Shown here in pieces: positions 19,381 through 29,790 of a stretch of DNA of 64,000 nt. Position 1 is the stretch's first letter. Each line of letters opens with the position of its first letter. A program made the translations under genes and the position numbers. The notes under the pieces were generated by a model. That model searched no databases. It was not told where the DNA came from and was given only the letters and a program-made list of their open reading frames with translations. Source of the DNA: Oleiagrimonas citrea (GTDB lineage Bacteria; Pseudomonadota; Gammaproteobacteria; Xanthomonadales; Rhodanobacteraceae); NCBI RefSeq assembly GCF_012395255.1, contig NZ_JAAZQD010000005.1, positions 1 through 64,000 of the forward strand. The letters run 5' to 3'.

Positions 19381-21948
19381 TCAGGCGCTCGAATCCTTGC
19401 CGGGTGGCGACGCGTCCGCGGGCGTTTCGCCGTCGTTCTCGTCGCCGCCGGGCGTGATCTTCAGGATCGAGTGCCGGATGTCGCGGCTCAGCACCACGCG
19501 CGCGTCGCGCACCAGGTCGTTGAGCACCGGGTCGAAGTCCAGCTTGCCGTCGTCGTCGGTCCACAGCATCTTGCGCTCGCGCAGCTTCTGGATGAAGCCG
19601 CGGAACAGCGACTTGTCGAAGAACTCCGGTGCGGTCAGTTCCTGCAGCAGGCCCAGCCGCTGTGCGGTGAGGATGCAGGTCTTCTCCAGTTCGCCCATGG
19701 TCAGGGTGCCGGGGCCGTTCTTCACCAGTGCGGCGATGGCGATGAAGTAGCGCTCGAAGGCCTGCATCAGGCTGCGCGCGATGACACGCAGCTGGAAGGC
19801 GCTGTCGTCGCCGCCGCGACCGCGTTTCAGCTTGCGCTCGTCGCCCTGCGGTTCCAGCAGGCCGCGGCCGAGGAAGAAGTCGATAGTGGCTTGCAGCTGC
19901 TCGCGGAAGCCGTCTTCGTCCCAGCGCAGGAACAGCTCGCCGCGCAGGAACGGGTAGATGATCTGCCCCAGCCGCAGCACCGACGGGCGGCTCATGCGCT
20001 TGTTGTTGAGGAAGCAGGTGGCGACCCACGCCGCGCAGGCGATCAGGTGCAGCACGTTGTTGCGGAAATAGCTCAGCAGCACGGCCTGCTCGTCGTCGAC
20101 CACGATGACGTCGCCCAGTGGATGCTGCACGCGTCGCACCCAGCCCATTTCCTCGCCGTAGGCAATGATCTGTGCCGGTGTGGACGGGGTCACGGTGACG
20201 CGGTCGGAATAGGGCAGTTCGGTCAGCAGGGCCGTGGTCAGCTCCAGCTGCGCCAGCAGGTCGGTCTCGGCCATCGCGTGCTTGGGCGTGGCCAGGAGCG
20301 TCAGCGCCAGCAGATTGATCGGATTGACGTCGGCGCTGGCGTTGATGTTGACCTGGATGCGCTCGGCCAGCTGATCGGTGACCTGCGACAGCCATTCGGG
20401 CTTGGCTTCCGGGTCCAGCGGTGTGTTCTTCCAGTCTTCGCTGGCCGCGTCCAGCATCGGTGTCAGCTCGATGGGTTCGCCGAAACTCAGCGCGACATGG
20501 CCGAAGTGCTGGCGCAGCACCTGGCGCGCGCCGCGCAGCAGGTTGAACCAGGATTCCTTCTCCTTCGGCTTGCCCGATAGCTCGCCGATGTAGGAGGTGC
20601 CTTCCATCAGCTTCTCGTAGCCGATATAGACCGGCTGGAACAGCACCGGGCGGCGCGGCGCGCGCAGGAACGCGCGTACCGTCATCGACAGCATGCCGGC
20701 GCGCGGCGTCAGCAGGCGGCCGGTGCGCGAGCGTCCGCCTTCGATGAAGTACTCCATCGGCACGCCGCGATCGACCAGCTGCGCCAGGTACTCCTTGAAG
20801 ATGGTCGAGTACATCGCATTGCCGCGGAAGCTGCGGCGCAGGAAGAACGCGCCGCCGCGACGCAGGAAGCTGCCGAGCACCGGCAGGTTGAGGTTGGCGC
20901 CGGCGGCGATGTGCGGCACCACCACGCCGGACACGTGCAGCTGATAGCTCATCAGCAGGTAGTCGGCATGGCTGCGGTGGCTGGGCACGTAGACCACTTC
21001 GTGACCGGGCGCGACGGCGCGCGCCTTGTCGAAGTGGTGCATGGCGATGCCGTCGTACAGCTTGTTCCAGAACCACGACAGCAGGAACGACGCCGAACGC
21101 ACGACTGGATGCGAGTAGTCGGCGGCGATCTCGCGGGCCATGGCATAGGCGCGGCGTTCGGCCTTGGCCAGCGCGATCTTCTCGCGCGTGGCGGTGGCGG
21201 CGATGGCGGCGCGCACCGGTTCGGCGTTGAGCACGCTGTCGAGCACCGTGCGGCGGTGCGACAGATCGGGCCCGATCACGGCGGCGCGGATGCGGCGGAA
21301 ATGCGTGCGCAGCACGCGGCCGATCTTGCGCGACAGCCGCTCGACGTCGACCACGTCCTCGGGCGATTCCTCGGCCAGGCTCTGGCGCAGGCTGATCGGT
21401 GCGGAGAAATGCACCACGGTGTCGCGGCCGTTCAGCATCAGCGCCAACAGACGCCGGAAACGGCCGACCACGACCCAGTTTTCCGAGAACAGCACGCGGA
21501 ACCAGCCGCTCTCGCGCGTCGGCGCGCGGCCGACGTAGATCGAGACCGGCACCAGTTGCACGTCCCGGTCGGGCGATTGCTTCAGCGCCTGCAGCAGCTG
21601 CGTCAGCGGTGCATGGGCGACGCGCCGACGGCGACCGAAGATCCAGCCGTAGCGGCGACTCAGCGCGAACATCGCACGCTGGCGGCGCAGCGGCAGGCCG
21701 GCGATGGCCTGATCGGGATCGGGCAGGCCGGCTTCGTGGCAGGCGCGGTCGAGGATCAGCGCATCGGACAGGCCGTGGCGTTCGATCACGTAGCAAACGG
21801 GAACGTCCGGCTGCAGCAGGGCGGCCGGTTCGGCGGGATCGCGCTTGATGCGCACCCAGGGTTCCATGAGGCGCGACAGCAGCGAGCGATGCCAGCGCTG
21901 GCCCGCACGCGGCATGCCGCGCTCGGCCGGAGAATCGGGGGTGTTCAT
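19381..21948 (-). CDS. plsB: Glycerol-3-phosphate 1-O-acyltransferase PlsB
   Basis: This 855-residue inner-membrane enzyme transfers an acyl group to glycerol-3-phosphate, the first step of phospholipid synthesis. The acyltransferase blocks are in order: HRSHAD at 324-329, GAFFLRR at 366-372, FIEGGRSR at 401-408 and [13 protein letters not shown] soon after. The large N-terminal region and the C-terminal helical part match the full-length gammaproteobacterial PlsB. The Arg/Lys-rich N-terminal region suggests membrane-surface contact. It is followed by ubiE. Confidence 0.95.
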   Translation of the reverse strand: MNTPDSPAERGMPRAGQRWHRSLLSRLMEPWVRIKRDPAEPAALLQPDVPVCYVIERHGLSDALILDRACHEAGLPDPDQAIAGLPLRRQRAMFALSRRYGWIFGRRRRVAHAPLTQLLQALKQSPDRDVQLVPVSIYVGRAPTRESGWFRVLFSENWVVVGRFRRLLALMLNGRDTVVHFSAPISLRQSLAEESPEDVVDVERLSRKIGRVLRTHFRRIRAAVIGPDLSHRRTVLDSVLNAEPVRAAIAATATREKIALAKAERRAYAMAREIAADYSHPVVRSASFLLSWFWNKLYDGIAMHHFDKARAVAPGHEVVYVPSHRSHADYLLMSYQLHVSGVVVPHIAAGANLNLPVLGSFLRRGGAFFLRRSFRGNAMYSTIFKEYLAQLVDRGVPMEYFIEGGRSRTGRLLTPRAGMLSMTVRAFLRAPRRPVLFQPVYIGYEKLMEGTSYIGELSGKPKEKESWFNLLRGARQVLRQHFGHVALSFGEPIELTPMLDAASEDWKNTPLDPEAKPEWLSQVTDQLAERIQVNINASADVNPINLLALTLLATPKHAMAETDLLAQLELTTALLTELPYSDRVTVTPSTPAQIIAYGEEMGWVRRVQHPLGDVIVVDDEQAVLLSYFRNNVLHLIACAAWVATCFLNNKRMSRPSVLRLGQIIYPFLRGELFLRWDEDGFREQLQATIDFFLGRGLLEPQGDERKLKRGRGGDDSAFQLRVIARSLMQAFERYFIAIAALVKNGPGTLTMGELEKTCILTAQRLGLLQELTAPEFFDKSLFRGFIQKLRERKMLWTDDDGKLDFDPVLNDLVRDARVVLSRDIRHSILKITPGGDENDGETPADASPPGKDSSA

Positions 21949-22022
21949 GCCGGATATTGTACCGGGGAACGGTCGCGATCCGGCATGCCGTGATCAAGGC
22001 ATGCCGGATCGCGTGAACGCAC

Positions 22023-22979
22023 TTACTTGGCGCTGCTGGCCGAATCGGCGGGCAGCGCGGCGGGGGCGTTGCCTGCAGTCGCGGTGCTGGAGGCTGCGGC
22101 GGGCGCATGCCTGTCCAGCGCCTTGCGCCAGTGGTCCAGCAAGTCCTTGTCGTACCAGCGATCGTCAACCTTGACCAGATCCAGGGTCATGCTCTGCGGC
22201 TGGCCCAGCAGGGTGTAGTCGACCTTCACCGTGGCAGTGTGTGCATCGCTGGTCAGCGTCTTGGCCTTGGCCGAATCCAGGGTCTTGTCGAGGGAAAGGC
22301 CGTACACCTTCAGCGCCTTCTTCACGCCCCCCCAGACCACGCCGTACTTCTTCATGGACTCGTCGTAGCCCATCGAAGTGGCTTGATCCAGCGTCTTGAT
22401 GTCGAGCTTGCGCGCCGTGGACGTCAGCACGCCGATGGCCTGCTTGAGCTTGTCCGGGTCGGTCCAGGGCACCTTCTGCGCCCACTGGCCCAGCGCGCTG
22501 ACCACGTCGGTGGCCTGCTTCTTCTGGTCCGGCGTCAGGTTCTTGGCGTTGCTGATCTGCGTGTCGAGCATGATCTGGCCGACACCGATCATCATCGGCA
22601 GCTGGGTCTTGTACTTCTTGTCCAGCTGCTGGAGCTTGGGCTGCGTCTCGGCCCAGATCTTCTGTTCGGCGTCCGGCGCGGTCAGTTTGGCCATGTTCTC
22701 GGCGAACTGCTGGCGGTCGTGTTCGCTGATTTGCTTCATCTTGCTGTGCTGCGCCGTCCACTGCGCGCGCATTTCCTTGTAGTCCGCGGGCGGCAGCACG
22801 TGTTGCAGCAGCGGGTCGAACTGGCCGTTCTTCAGCAGCTCGATGCTGGTCAGCACGGTCTTGGCCGGCGTAGTGCTGGCCGTAGCGGACTGCTGCGCCG
22901 CCTTGTCGCTTTTGCCGCAGGCCGGCAACAGGGCGAAGGCGAAGGCCGCGACCAGCCATCGGGATCGGACGTTGAGCAT
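22023..22979 (-). CDS. Lipoprotein of unknown function
   Basis: This 318-residue protein has a lipobox (LLPAC, lipidated Cys21) after the signal MLNVRSRWLVAAFAFALLPAC. The mature part is Lys/Gln-rich and largely helical, with phrases such as YKEMRAQWTAQHSKM and LTPDQKKQATDVVSALGQWA. Near the end it reads VDYTLLGQPQSMTLDLVKVDDRWYDKDLLDHWRKAL, like the NTF2-type end of some lipoproteins. An Ala-rich tail follows. No catalytic motif is seen. The frame runs upstream to 23069, but the lipobox fixes the start at 22979. It probably acts at the periplasmic face of a membrane. Confidence 0.7.
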   Translation of the reverse strand: MLNVRSRWLVAAFAFALLPACGKSDKAAQQSATASTTPAKTVLTSIELLKNGQFDPLLQHVLPPADYKEMRAQWTAQHSKMKQISEHDRQQFAENMAKLTAPDAEQKIWAETQPKLQQLDKKYKTQLPMMIGVGQIMLDTQISNAKNLTPDQKKQATDVVSALGQWAQKVPWTDPDKLKQAIGVLTSTARKLDIKTLDQATSMGYDESMKKYGVVWGGVKKALKVYGLSLDKTLDSAKAKTLTSDAHTATVKVDYTLLGQPQSMTLDLVKVDDRWYDKDLLDHWRKALDRHAPAAASSTATAGNAPAALPADSASSAK

Positions 22980-23098
22980 GCGGGCGAACTCCTGAAAAGG
23001 TGTGGACCGGCAGCGTAGAGGCGTGTCCGATCGCAGGCAAGTGTGGATCGACACACGGTCGGAAGTCATGCCTTGGCGGCACCGTCGGCATGAAAAAG

Positions 23099-23122
23099 CC
23101 CCGCGTCGATCCCGACGCGGGG
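23099..23122 (-). terminator. Rho-independent terminator (minus strand)
   Basis: CCCCGCGTCG and CGACGCGGGG form a perfect ten-pair stem around the loop ATCC. On the minus strand the stem is followed at once by a CTTTTT run. It lies between the e(P4)-type phosphatase gene and the lipoprotein gene, so it ends transcripts that come through the phosphatase gene. Confidence 0.8.
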
Positions 23123-23205
23123 CGATCCGGAAACATGCCGGTAGGGAAATGGCCGATCGGGCAGCGCGTGCGGCGGGACCGGCGGTTTCAGCATAGCGAG
23201 GCGCA

Positions 23206-23230
23206 AAACCTAATGCAACGCACTAGGTTT
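23206..23230 (-). terminator. Second hairpin after the phosphatase gene
   Basis: AAACCTAATGC and GCACTAGGTTT pair over eleven positions with one G-U pair, around a three-base loop. On the minus strand a short T-run (TTTT) closes the stem. It lies 22 bases after the phosphatase stop, ahead of the stronger hairpin at 23099, and may act with it as a tandem terminator. Confidence 0.5.
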
Positions 23231-23252
23231 GATTCATAACTTCATGTTCTTG

Positions 23253-24158
23253 CTAGTTATCGGCATGCAAGGCATCGATCTTTGCCTTGCGCCGCACGTT
23301 GGCCGGCTGCTCCCAGTCGTTGCCGAACATGGCCGGCTCCCACGAGCCGTACATCGGGTTCGGGAACACGTACCAGCGTTCGCCGATCCAGGCCGCGTAG
23401 GGCGCCATGGCTTTGCGGCGACCCTCGGTGGTGTTGTTCAGCACAGTCATGAAGTCGCCGACCTGATCGCCGAACTGCATCAGCACGCGGTAGTGCTCGC
23501 CAATCAGCTGGCGGCGGCAGGTCTTCTGCGAACCGATCTGCTCGCAGCCCTTGACGAAGGTGCCCAGGCCGAGAAACGCGTTCTTGCCGTGGACCGGGAA
23601 GCCGGCCTTGCGCAGGTTCTCCAGCGTGGCCTGGTCCAGATCCTGCGCGCGGTTGGAGATGTAGAACACGCGCACGCCGTGCTTGTCGGCGAACTTGGTG
23701 AACGCCAGCGCGCCGGGCAGCGCCTTGGCCTTGGCTTCCTTCACCCAGGCACCCCAGGTGGCTTCGTTGTAGGCCTTGCCGCTCTGGATCAGGCGCGCTT
23801 CGTAGGGCGAGTTGTCGAGCACGGTCTCGTCGATGTCGAGAATCACCGCCGGCTTCAGCTTGGCGACCGGACCGGTGCGCTCGTTGTGCGGCAGCGCGTC
23901 CCAGTGCTTGTTCTTCAGCGCCTTGAGCAGCTTTTCCTGCGCATCGCGATAGATTTCGCGGAAGACCAGGTCATGCTCGACCGCGTTCTGCGTCCAGGCT
24001 GTCGCGTTGAGCAGGTCGTTGGGCGCCGGACCGACCGGCTGGGGCGCGGGTGCTGTGACCGGAGCCGGGGCGGGTGCGAGAACGGGCTTGGGTTGCGGCG
24101 CGGTCGCGGCGCAGCCGGCCAGCAGCAGACCGGCGAACAGGGGCAGGGCGATCCTCAT
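23253..24158 (-). CDS. 5'-nucleotidase, lipoprotein e(P4) family acid phosphatase
   Basis: This 301-residue HAD-type phosphatase is anchored as a lipoprotein. The lipobox LAGC gives Cys16. A Pro/Ala-rich linker (about 18-46) precedes the catalytic domain. The HAD motif I is DIDETVLDNS at 108-117, with D108 as nucleophile. FYISNR (motif II region) and GDQVGDF (motif III/IV region) follow. Enzymes of the e(P4)/class C acid phosphatase group remove phosphate from NMN or nucleotides at the outer membrane or in the periplasm. The ATG at 24158 has a GGAGAG ribosome site; upstream frame is not homologous. Confidence 0.9.
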   Translation of the reverse strand: MRIALPLFAGLLLAGCAATAPQPKPVLAPAPAPVTAPAPQPVGPAPNDLLNATAWTQNAVEHDLVFREIYRDAQEKLLKALKNKHWDALPHNERTGPVAKLKPAVILDIDETVLDNSPYEARLIQSGKAYNEATWGAWVKEAKAKALPGALAFTKFADKHGVRVFYISNRAQDLDQATLENLRKAGFPVHGKNAFLGLGTFVKGCEQIGSQKTCRRQLIGEHYRVLMQFGDQVGDFMTVLNNTTEGRRKAMAPYAAWIGERWYVFPNPMYGSWEPAMFGNDWEQPANVRRKAKIDALHADN

Positions 24159-24306
24159 CAATCTCTCCGTGGGAAAAGTGCACGCCAAAGGCGCAAGTTT
24201 CGGCGAAGTGTACGACAGCGTCGTGACAGACGGGCGTGACCGACGGGGCTGGTCACGCGGGGGCGGTCGCTGACAGACTGCCGGTTCCCTGGCCGCGCGT
24301 CGCCCC

Positions 24307-25332
24307 ATGAACACCATCGCCTTCTTGTCCCGCAACCTGACCCTGACCAGCTACGTACTGGCTGCGGCCGGCTTGCTGCTGACGCTCTATCTGCACCTGT
24401 TGCCGGCGTTGCTGGCGGGACTGCTGGTCTACGAGCTGATCGTGATCTCCACCAACATGCTGCAGCGGCGCTGGATCGGCAGCCGCGCCCGCGCCCGCTG
24501 GGTCGTGGTCAGTGTGCTGGCCGTGGTGCTGGTCGGATTGCTGATTCTGGCCGTGCTCGGCATCGTTTCGGTACTGCATGCCGAACTGGGCAATCCGCAG
24601 GACTTCTGGAGCGACCAGTTGATGCCGCTGGTCGACAAGGCGCGCCAGCAGCTGCCGCCTTGGGTGGTCGACCATCTGCCGGACAGCGTCGACGACTTGC
24701 GCAACTCCACGCTGGACTGGCTGCAGACCCACGCCGGCACGTTGCAGCTGGCCGGCAAGGAGGCCGCGCGCGTGCTGGTGCACATTCTCATCGGACTGGT
24801 GCTGGGCGCGGTGGTGGCGTTGAGCCACGTGCGTCCGCACGGTGAAGGCGGACCGTTGGCGGAGGCGCTGGCCGAGCGTGCCGAGCGGCTGGCCGGCGCG
24901 TTCCACGACATCGTCTTCGCACAGGTGAAGATCTCGCTGGTCAACACGGTGTTCACCGGGGCGTTCCTGCTCGGCGTGCTGCCGCTGTTCGGCGTGCATC
25001 TGCCGCTGGCCAAGACGCTGGTGCTGGTGACCTTCATCGCCGGGCTGCTGCCGGTGATCGGCAACCTGATCTCCAACACGCTGATCACGGTGGTGGCGCT
25101 GTCGGTGTCGCTGGGCACGGGCATCGCCGCGCTGGTGTTCCTGATCGGCATCCACAAGCTCGAGTACTTCCTCAACGCCACCATCATCGGCACGCGTATC
25201 CGCGCCCGCGCCTGGGAATTGCTGATTGCGATGCTGGTGATGGAAGCCGCGTTCGGCCTGCCGGGCGTGATCGCCGCGCCGATTTTCTATGCCTATCTGA
25301 AGGGCGAGCTGGAAAAGGCCGCGCTGGTGTAG
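24307..25332 (+). CDS. AI-2E family transporter (PF01594-like permease)
   Basis: This 341-residue integral membrane protein has the arrangement of the AI-2E/PerM family. There are two N-terminal membrane segments, a third at about 70-92, a soluble middle region (LGNPQDFWSDQLMPLVDKARQQLP) and four or more segments after residue 200. The family phrase LPVIGNLISNTLITVVALS is present, and the end GVIAAPIFYAYLKGEL is typical. Members export small molecules or ions; few are really AI-2 exporters. It is divergent from the phosphatase gene. Substrate unknown. Confidence 0.85.
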   Translation: MNTIAFLSRNLTLTSYVLAAAGLLLTLYLHLLPALLAGLLVYELIVISTNMLQRRWIGSRARARWVVVSVLAVVLVGLLILAVLGIVSVLHAELGNPQDFWSDQLMPLVDKARQQLPPWVVDHLPDSVDDLRNSTLDWLQTHAGTLQLAGKEAARVLVHILIGLVLGAVVALSHVRPHGEGGPLAEALAERAERLAGAFHDIVFAQVKISLVNTVFTGAFLLGVLPLFGVHLPLAKTLVLVTFIAGLLPVIGNLISNTLITVVALSVSLGTGIAALVFLIGIHKLEYFLNATIIGTRIRARAWELLIAMLVMEAAFGLPGVIAAPIFYAYLKGELEKAALV

Positions 25333-25361
25333 CGCGGCCGCAGGCGGTCTCTGTTGCGGAA

Positions 25362-27341
25362 TCAGTCGCCCAGCAGCGCGGCGAGCTTGGCGATGTGTGA
25401 CTCGGCGGTTTCGCGCGCGACCTCGGCGTCGGCGTTGGGGTCTCGACCTTGCCAGTGCAGTTCGGCCTCGGGCAGTTCCTTCAGGAAGCGGCTGGGCTGG
25501 TTGGTCAGCAGCTCGCCGAAGCGGCGTGTGCGCGCGCTGAAGGACAGCGTCAGCAGTTCCTTGGCGCGGGTGATGCCGACGTACATCAGGCGCCGTTCCT
25601 CGTCGACGCGGCCCTCGTCCATCGCGCCCTCGTGCGGCAGGGTACCGTCCTCGCAGCCGACGATGAACACGAAGCGGAATTCCAGCCCCTTGGCCGCGTG
25701 CAGCGTCATCATGCGCAGCGCGTTGCCGGGATCGTCGCGGTCGGCGTGGGTCAGCAGCGCCAGCTGCGAAGTCAGGTCGCCGGCGCGGCCGCCGTCCTTG
25801 CCCATGGCGCGGAACCATTCGACCAGTTCGCGCAGGTTGCCCATGCGGCGTTCGCGCTGCGCGGGATCGGGCGCCTGCGCGGCGAGGTAGGCACCGTAGT
25901 GAGTGCGTTCGAGCACGGCTTCGACCAGATCGGCGGCGCTGGAGGTCGCGGCGGTCTGGCGCAGACCGTCGATCAGGCGCACGAAGCCGGCCAGCGCGGC
26001 GGCCGGGCGCGAGGCCAGCGCACGCAGCGCGCTGTCGTTGCGGGCGGCGTCGAGCATCGAGGTGTGACGCGTCTGCGCCAGCGTGCCCAGCTTTTCCAGC
26101 GTGGTCGCGCCGATCTCGCGTTTGGGGCAGTTGACCACGCGCAGGAAGGCCGCGTCGTCCGACGGGTTGGCGATCAGGCGCAGGTAGCACAGCACGTCCT
26201 TGACCTCGGCACGGTCGAGGAACGACAGCGCGCCGGACAAGTGGTACGGCACACGTGCCAGGCGCAGCGCCTTTTCCAGTGCCCGGGCCTGATGGTTGCC
26301 GCGGTAGAGGATCGCGAACTCGTTCCAGCGCGCCTTGTGCTTCTCGGCCAGGTGCGAGGCGATGGAGGCGATGCGCTCGGCCTCGTGGTCGTTGTCATTG
26401 CATTCGAGCACGCGGATCGGTGGGCCGTCCGGCAGCTCGCTCCACAGGCTCTTCTGGTGCAGATGCGGGTTATTGGCGATCAGCGTGTTGGCGGCGCGCA
26501 GGATGCGCTTGGCGCAGCGGTAGTTCTGCTCCAGCTTGATGACCTTCAGCTTGGGCCAGTCGCGGCCCAGCTGGTCGATGTTCTCCGGGTTGGCGCCGCG
26601 CCAGGCGTAGATCGACTGGTCGTCGTCGCCCACGCAGGTGATGCCGCCGCGCGGGCCGATCAGGCACTTCAGCAGGCGGTACTGGGCGTCGTTGGTGTCC
26701 TGGTATTCGTCCACCAGCAGATAGCGCAGACGTTCCTGCCAGCCGGCGCGTGCCTCGGCGTCGCTTTCCAGCACCTGCAGCGGCAGGCGGATGAGATCGT
26801 CGAAATCGACCGCGTTGTAGGCGGCCAGCCGGGCCTGGTAGCGCTCGTAGATGCTGGCGGCCTCCAGTTCGGGCGCGCCGCGCGCGGCATCGGCGGCCTG
26901 CTTCGGCGTCAGGCCCGCGTTCTTGGCCTGCGAGACCAGGTTGCGCAGTCGCCACAGTGCGTCCGGCTTGATGCCGGCCGGCGCCAGTTCCTTGATGAGC
27001 GCGCCGCTGTCGTCGGCATCCAGTACCGAGAAATTGCGCCGCAGACCGGCGCGTTCGTGCTCGATGTGCAGGAATTTCAGGCCCAGCGCATGGAAGGTGC
27101 ACACGGTCAGCGCCTGCGCCGCCTCGGCGCTGATCATCTTCGCCACGCGCTCGCGCATCTCGCGCGCGGCCTTGTTGGTGAAGGTGATGGCCGCGATCTT
27201 GTGCGGCGCCAGGTTCCGGCGCGCGATCAGGTGGGCGATCTTCTCGGTGATGACGCGGGTCTTGCCCGAGCCGGCGCCGGCGAGCACCAGCAGCGGGCCG
27301 TCCACGTATTCGACGGCGGCGTGTTGTTGCGGATTGAGCAT
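25362..27341 (-). CDS. rep: ATP-dependent DNA helicase Rep
   Basis: This 659-residue superfamily 1A helicase unwinds DNA 3' to 5' and restarts blocked forks. It begins MLNPQQHAAVEYVDGPLLVLAGAGSGKTR with Walker A at 21-29. Motif Ia ITFTNKAAREMRERV, motif II LLVDEYQDTN, motif III CVGDDDQSIYAWRGA, motif IV LEQNYRC and motif VI VGITRAKELLTLSF are all intact. The N-terminus is closer to Rep than to UvrD or PcrA. The frame extends to 27410, but the conserved start is the ATG at 27341. It is cytoplasmic and converges with the AI-2E-type gene. Confidence 0.93.
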   Translation of the reverse strand: MLNPQQHAAVEYVDGPLLVLAGAGSGKTRVITEKIAHLIARRNLAPHKIAAITFTNKAAREMRERVAKMISAEAAQALTVCTFHALGLKFLHIEHERAGLRRNFSVLDADDSGALIKELAPAGIKPDALWRLRNLVSQAKNAGLTPKQAADAARGAPELEAASIYERYQARLAAYNAVDFDDLIRLPLQVLESDAEARAGWQERLRYLLVDEYQDTNDAQYRLLKCLIGPRGGITCVGDDDQSIYAWRGANPENIDQLGRDWPKLKVIKLEQNYRCAKRILRAANTLIANNPHLHQKSLWSELPDGPPIRVLECNDNDHEAERIASIASHLAEKHKARWNEFAILYRGNHQARALEKALRLARVPYHLSGALSFLDRAEVKDVLCYLRLIANPSDDAAFLRVVNCPKREIGATTLEKLGTLAQTRHTSMLDAARNDSALRALASRPAAALAGFVRLIDGLRQTAATSSAADLVEAVLERTHYGAYLAAQAPDPAQRERRMGNLRELVEWFRAMGKDGGRAGDLTSQLALLTHADRDDPGNALRMMTLHAAKGLEFRFVFIVGCEDGTLPHEGAMDEGRVDEERRLMYVGITRAKELLTLSFSARTRRFGELLTNQPSRFLKELPEAELHWQGRDPNADAEVARETAESHIAKLAALLGD

Positions 27342-27743
27342 GGGAAACCGGGCGGGACTGCAGGCGCAAAGGATCGCGGGGCGTGCCGCGCGATGCAAGC
27401 CGGTTCGCAAAGATGTCGGTGGGACGCGGGTTTTCCGCGGCGATCACCAGAGATGTCCCGGCCATGGGGACGACGAAGAAGGTGAATCGGTGTCTGTCGG
27501 AAGCGGGCTCGGCAGGGTGCATCGTTCCCGAGCGCTGGGTCCGGCATGGAGCGCTGATTTTCGTAAAATCCGCAGCGCGCTGTCCGCTGTTCGCACGGGT
27601 AGTCAGTCGGCACGGTGTCCCGGACAACGAAACGGGCTTTCTGGATATCATGCCGGCAACGTTGAATGGGGTGGAGCATCCCGGTCGTGAAGGCCGTTCC
27701 GGGGAGTACAGACGAAGTGCAGGCGAGCAGCGCGACAACGACC
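27342..27743. other. Divergent intergenic region between rep and the flavoprotein gene
   Basis: About 400 bases without a convincing gene. Open frames on the minus strand lack any recognisable domain. A TAAAAT sequence at 27564-27569 could be a -10 element for the plus-strand flavoprotein gene, but no matching -35 is clear. It should hold the two divergent promoters. Confidence 0.4.
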
Positions 27744-29048
27744 ATGTCGTGTCAGGTACTGGTGATCGGTGGCGGGCCGGCGGGAAGCACGGCTGCCACG
27801 TTGCTGGCGCGGCGCGGCTACCGTGTGATGCTGCTGGAAAAGGCGTGTCATCCGCGCTTCCACATCGGTGAATCGCTGCTGCCGATGAACCTGCCGATCT
27901 TCGAGCGCCTGGGCGTGCTGGACAAGGTGCGCGCGCTGGGCGTGCACAAGAACGGTGCCGAGTTCGAGGCCGACAACGAGCGCGGTTACAACACGTTCGA
28001 GTTCAAGCGCAGTTTTGGCGACAGTCCGCCGCATGCCTATCAGGTGCGGCGCGAGGATTTCGACTGCATGCTGTTCGAGCATGCCCGTGCCGAAGGCGTG
28101 GATGCGCGCGAGGAGGCCTGTGTGACGGCGGTGGACCAGCGCAGCCCGCGTGAATCGTGGGTGCATGCGGCCACTGCGCAGGGCGAGATACGTATCCGTG
28201 CCGAGTACGTGATCGATGCCAGCGGTCGCGACGCCGTGCTGGGGCGTGCGCGCAAGCTGGTGCGTCGCAGTCGCGTGCACCAGACCGCGGCGTTGTTCGG
28301 CCACTACCGGGGCGTGCGTCGGCGCGAAGGCGAGGAGGCCGGCAACATCGGCATCTACCACTTCGAGCATGGCTGGATCTGGATGATTCCGCTGCCTGAC
28401 GGCGTGACGAGCGTCGGCGCGGTGTGCCGCCCGGATTATCTCAAGCAGCGACGCGGCGGACGCACCGCCTTTCTGCGCGATACGCTGGACATGCACGGCA
28501 TTGCGCGCGAGCGCATGCGCGGCGCCGAATTGATCGACGGCAAGGTGCATGCCGCCGGCAACTATTCCTACGACTCGTGCCGCATGGGTGGCCCTGGCTG
28601 GATGCTGATCGGCGACGCCTTCGCGTTTCTGGATCCGGTGTTCTCGACCGGCGTGTACCTGGCCATGGATGGCGCCGAGCAGGCCGCCGAGGTCGTGGAC
28701 CGTGCGCTTGTCGATCCCGCTTGCGAGCGGCGTCTGCAGCGGCGGCTGGAACGACGCATGCGTCGCGGCATGGCGCGCGTGGCCTGGTTCATACACCGCT
28801 TCAACACGCCTGCGATCAAGAAAATGTTCCGTGCGCCGCGCGACATTCTCGGCGTGGAGCGCGGCGTGATCTCGATGCTGGCCGGCGACGTGTTCGATTC
28901 GCGTGCGGTACGCGGTCGACTGCTGCTGTTCAAGCTGATGCACGCGGCCTTCGTGCTGACCGGATTGCGCCGCTGGCACGCAGCGCGGCGCGATCGTCGC
29001 GTGCAGGTGAGCAGCCGCTATGCCGAACCAGAGGAGCCGGCGGCCTGA
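27744..29048 (+). CDS. FAD-dependent oxidoreductase of the tryptophan-halogenase-like group
   Basis: This protein of about 434 residues has a Rossmann FAD site GGGPAG at 9-14. The substrate-binding signature GESLLP is at 42-47. K69 in the segment VHKNGAEF lies where flavin-dependent halogenases carry their catalytic Lys. WIWMIP at 211-216 matches the halogenase W-x-W-x-I-P motif that blocks monooxygenation. The FAD/substrate helix GDAFAFLDPVFSTGVYLAM follows. It may halogenate, or be a related hydroxylase or reductase. Upstream starts at 27717 (GTG with GGGGAG before it) and 27666 (ATG) are possible; 27744 gives the typical N-terminus. It stands alone with no biosynthetic partner beside it. 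Confidence 0.75.
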   Translation: MSCQVLVIGGGPAGSTAATLLARRGYRVMLLEKACHPRFHIGESLLPMNLPIFERLGVLDKVRALGVHKNGAEFEADNERGYNTFEFKRSFGDSPPHAYQVRREDFDCMLFEHARAEGVDAREEACVTAVDQRSPRESWVHAATAQGEIRIRAEYVIDASGRDAVLGRARKLVRRSRVHQTAALFGHYRGVRRREGEEAGNIGIYHFEHGWIWMIPLPDGVTSVGAVCRPDYLKQRRGGRTAFLRDTLDMHGIARERMRGAELIDGKVHAAGNYSYDSCRMGGPGWMLIGDAFAFLDPVFSTGVYLAMDGAEQAAEVVDRALVDPACERRLQRRLERRMRRGMARVAWFIHRFNTPAIKKMFRAPRDILGVERGVISMLAGDVFDSRAVRGRLLLFKLMHAAFVLTGLRRWHAARRDRRVQVSSRYAEPEEPAA

Positions 29049-29126
29049 GTGTGGTCTTTGCGCGCGCTACACTGTGCCGTCCACGCATCGCCGCGCGATG
29101 CACCGTCCAACGACATTTCGGCGATC

Positions 29127-29765
29127 ATGGCCAAACTCTATTTCTATTATTCGGCGATGAACGCCGGCAAGACCACCACGCTGCTGCAGAGCGCGTACAA
29201 CTACCACGAGCGCGGCATGCGCACGCTGATCCTGACGCCAGCGCTGGACAACCGTTACGGCGAGGGCGTGGTGGCTTCGCGTATCGGTCTGAAGGCGAAC
29301 GCGCGGCGCTTCGCCGGCGACGCCGACCTGCTGGCCACCGTGCGCAAGGACATCGCCGAGCGTGGCGACCTGCACTGCGTGCTGGTCGACGAGGCGCAGT
29401 TCCTGACCCGCGCGCAGGTGTGGCAGATCACCGACGTGGTCGACGCACTCGGCATCCCGGTGCTGGCCTACGGCCTGCGCACCGATTTTCGCGGCGATCT
29501 GTTCGAGGGCAGCCGGCACCTGCTGGCCTGGGCCGACAACCTGGAAGAGATCAAGACCATCTGCCACAGCGGCCGCAAGGCGACGATGGTGGTGCGTGTG
29601 GACGAGCAGGGTCGGGTGGTCAGCGACGGCCCGCAGGTTGAGATCGGCGGCAACGATCGTTATGTCTCCGTGAGCCGCGCCGAATTCAAGAAGATCATGG
29701 CCGGCGAGGGCCGCGTCGAGTTGCAGCAGGATGTGCTGCCGCTGGGCGACCGGGCCGACGACTGA
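29127..29765 (+). CDS. tdk: Thymidine kinase
   Basis: This 212-residue type II thymidine kinase phosphorylates thymidine in the salvage pathway. The P-loop is SAMNAGKT at 9-16. Motif VDEAQFL, the lid [15 protein letters not shown] and the C-terminal [14 protein letters not shown] are present. The usual zinc ribbon Cys pairs are only partly kept (a single CHSGRK remains), as in many gammaproteobacterial enzymes. The ATG at 29127 gives the conserved [17 protein letters not shown] start. The next gene begins 25 bases downstream. Confidence 0.95.
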   Translation: MAKLYFYYSAMNAGKTTTLLQSAYNYHERGMRTLILTPALDNRYGEGVVASRIGLKANARRFAGDADLLATVRKDIAERGDLHCVLVDEAQFLTRAQVWQITDVVDALGIPVLAYGLRTDFRGDLFEGSRHLLAWADNLEEIKTICHSGRKATMVVRVDEQGRVVSDGPQVEIGGNDRYVSVSRAEFKKIMAGEGRVELQQDVLPLGDRADD

Positions 29766-29790
29766 CCTTTCACGTACACGGAGCCGACTG

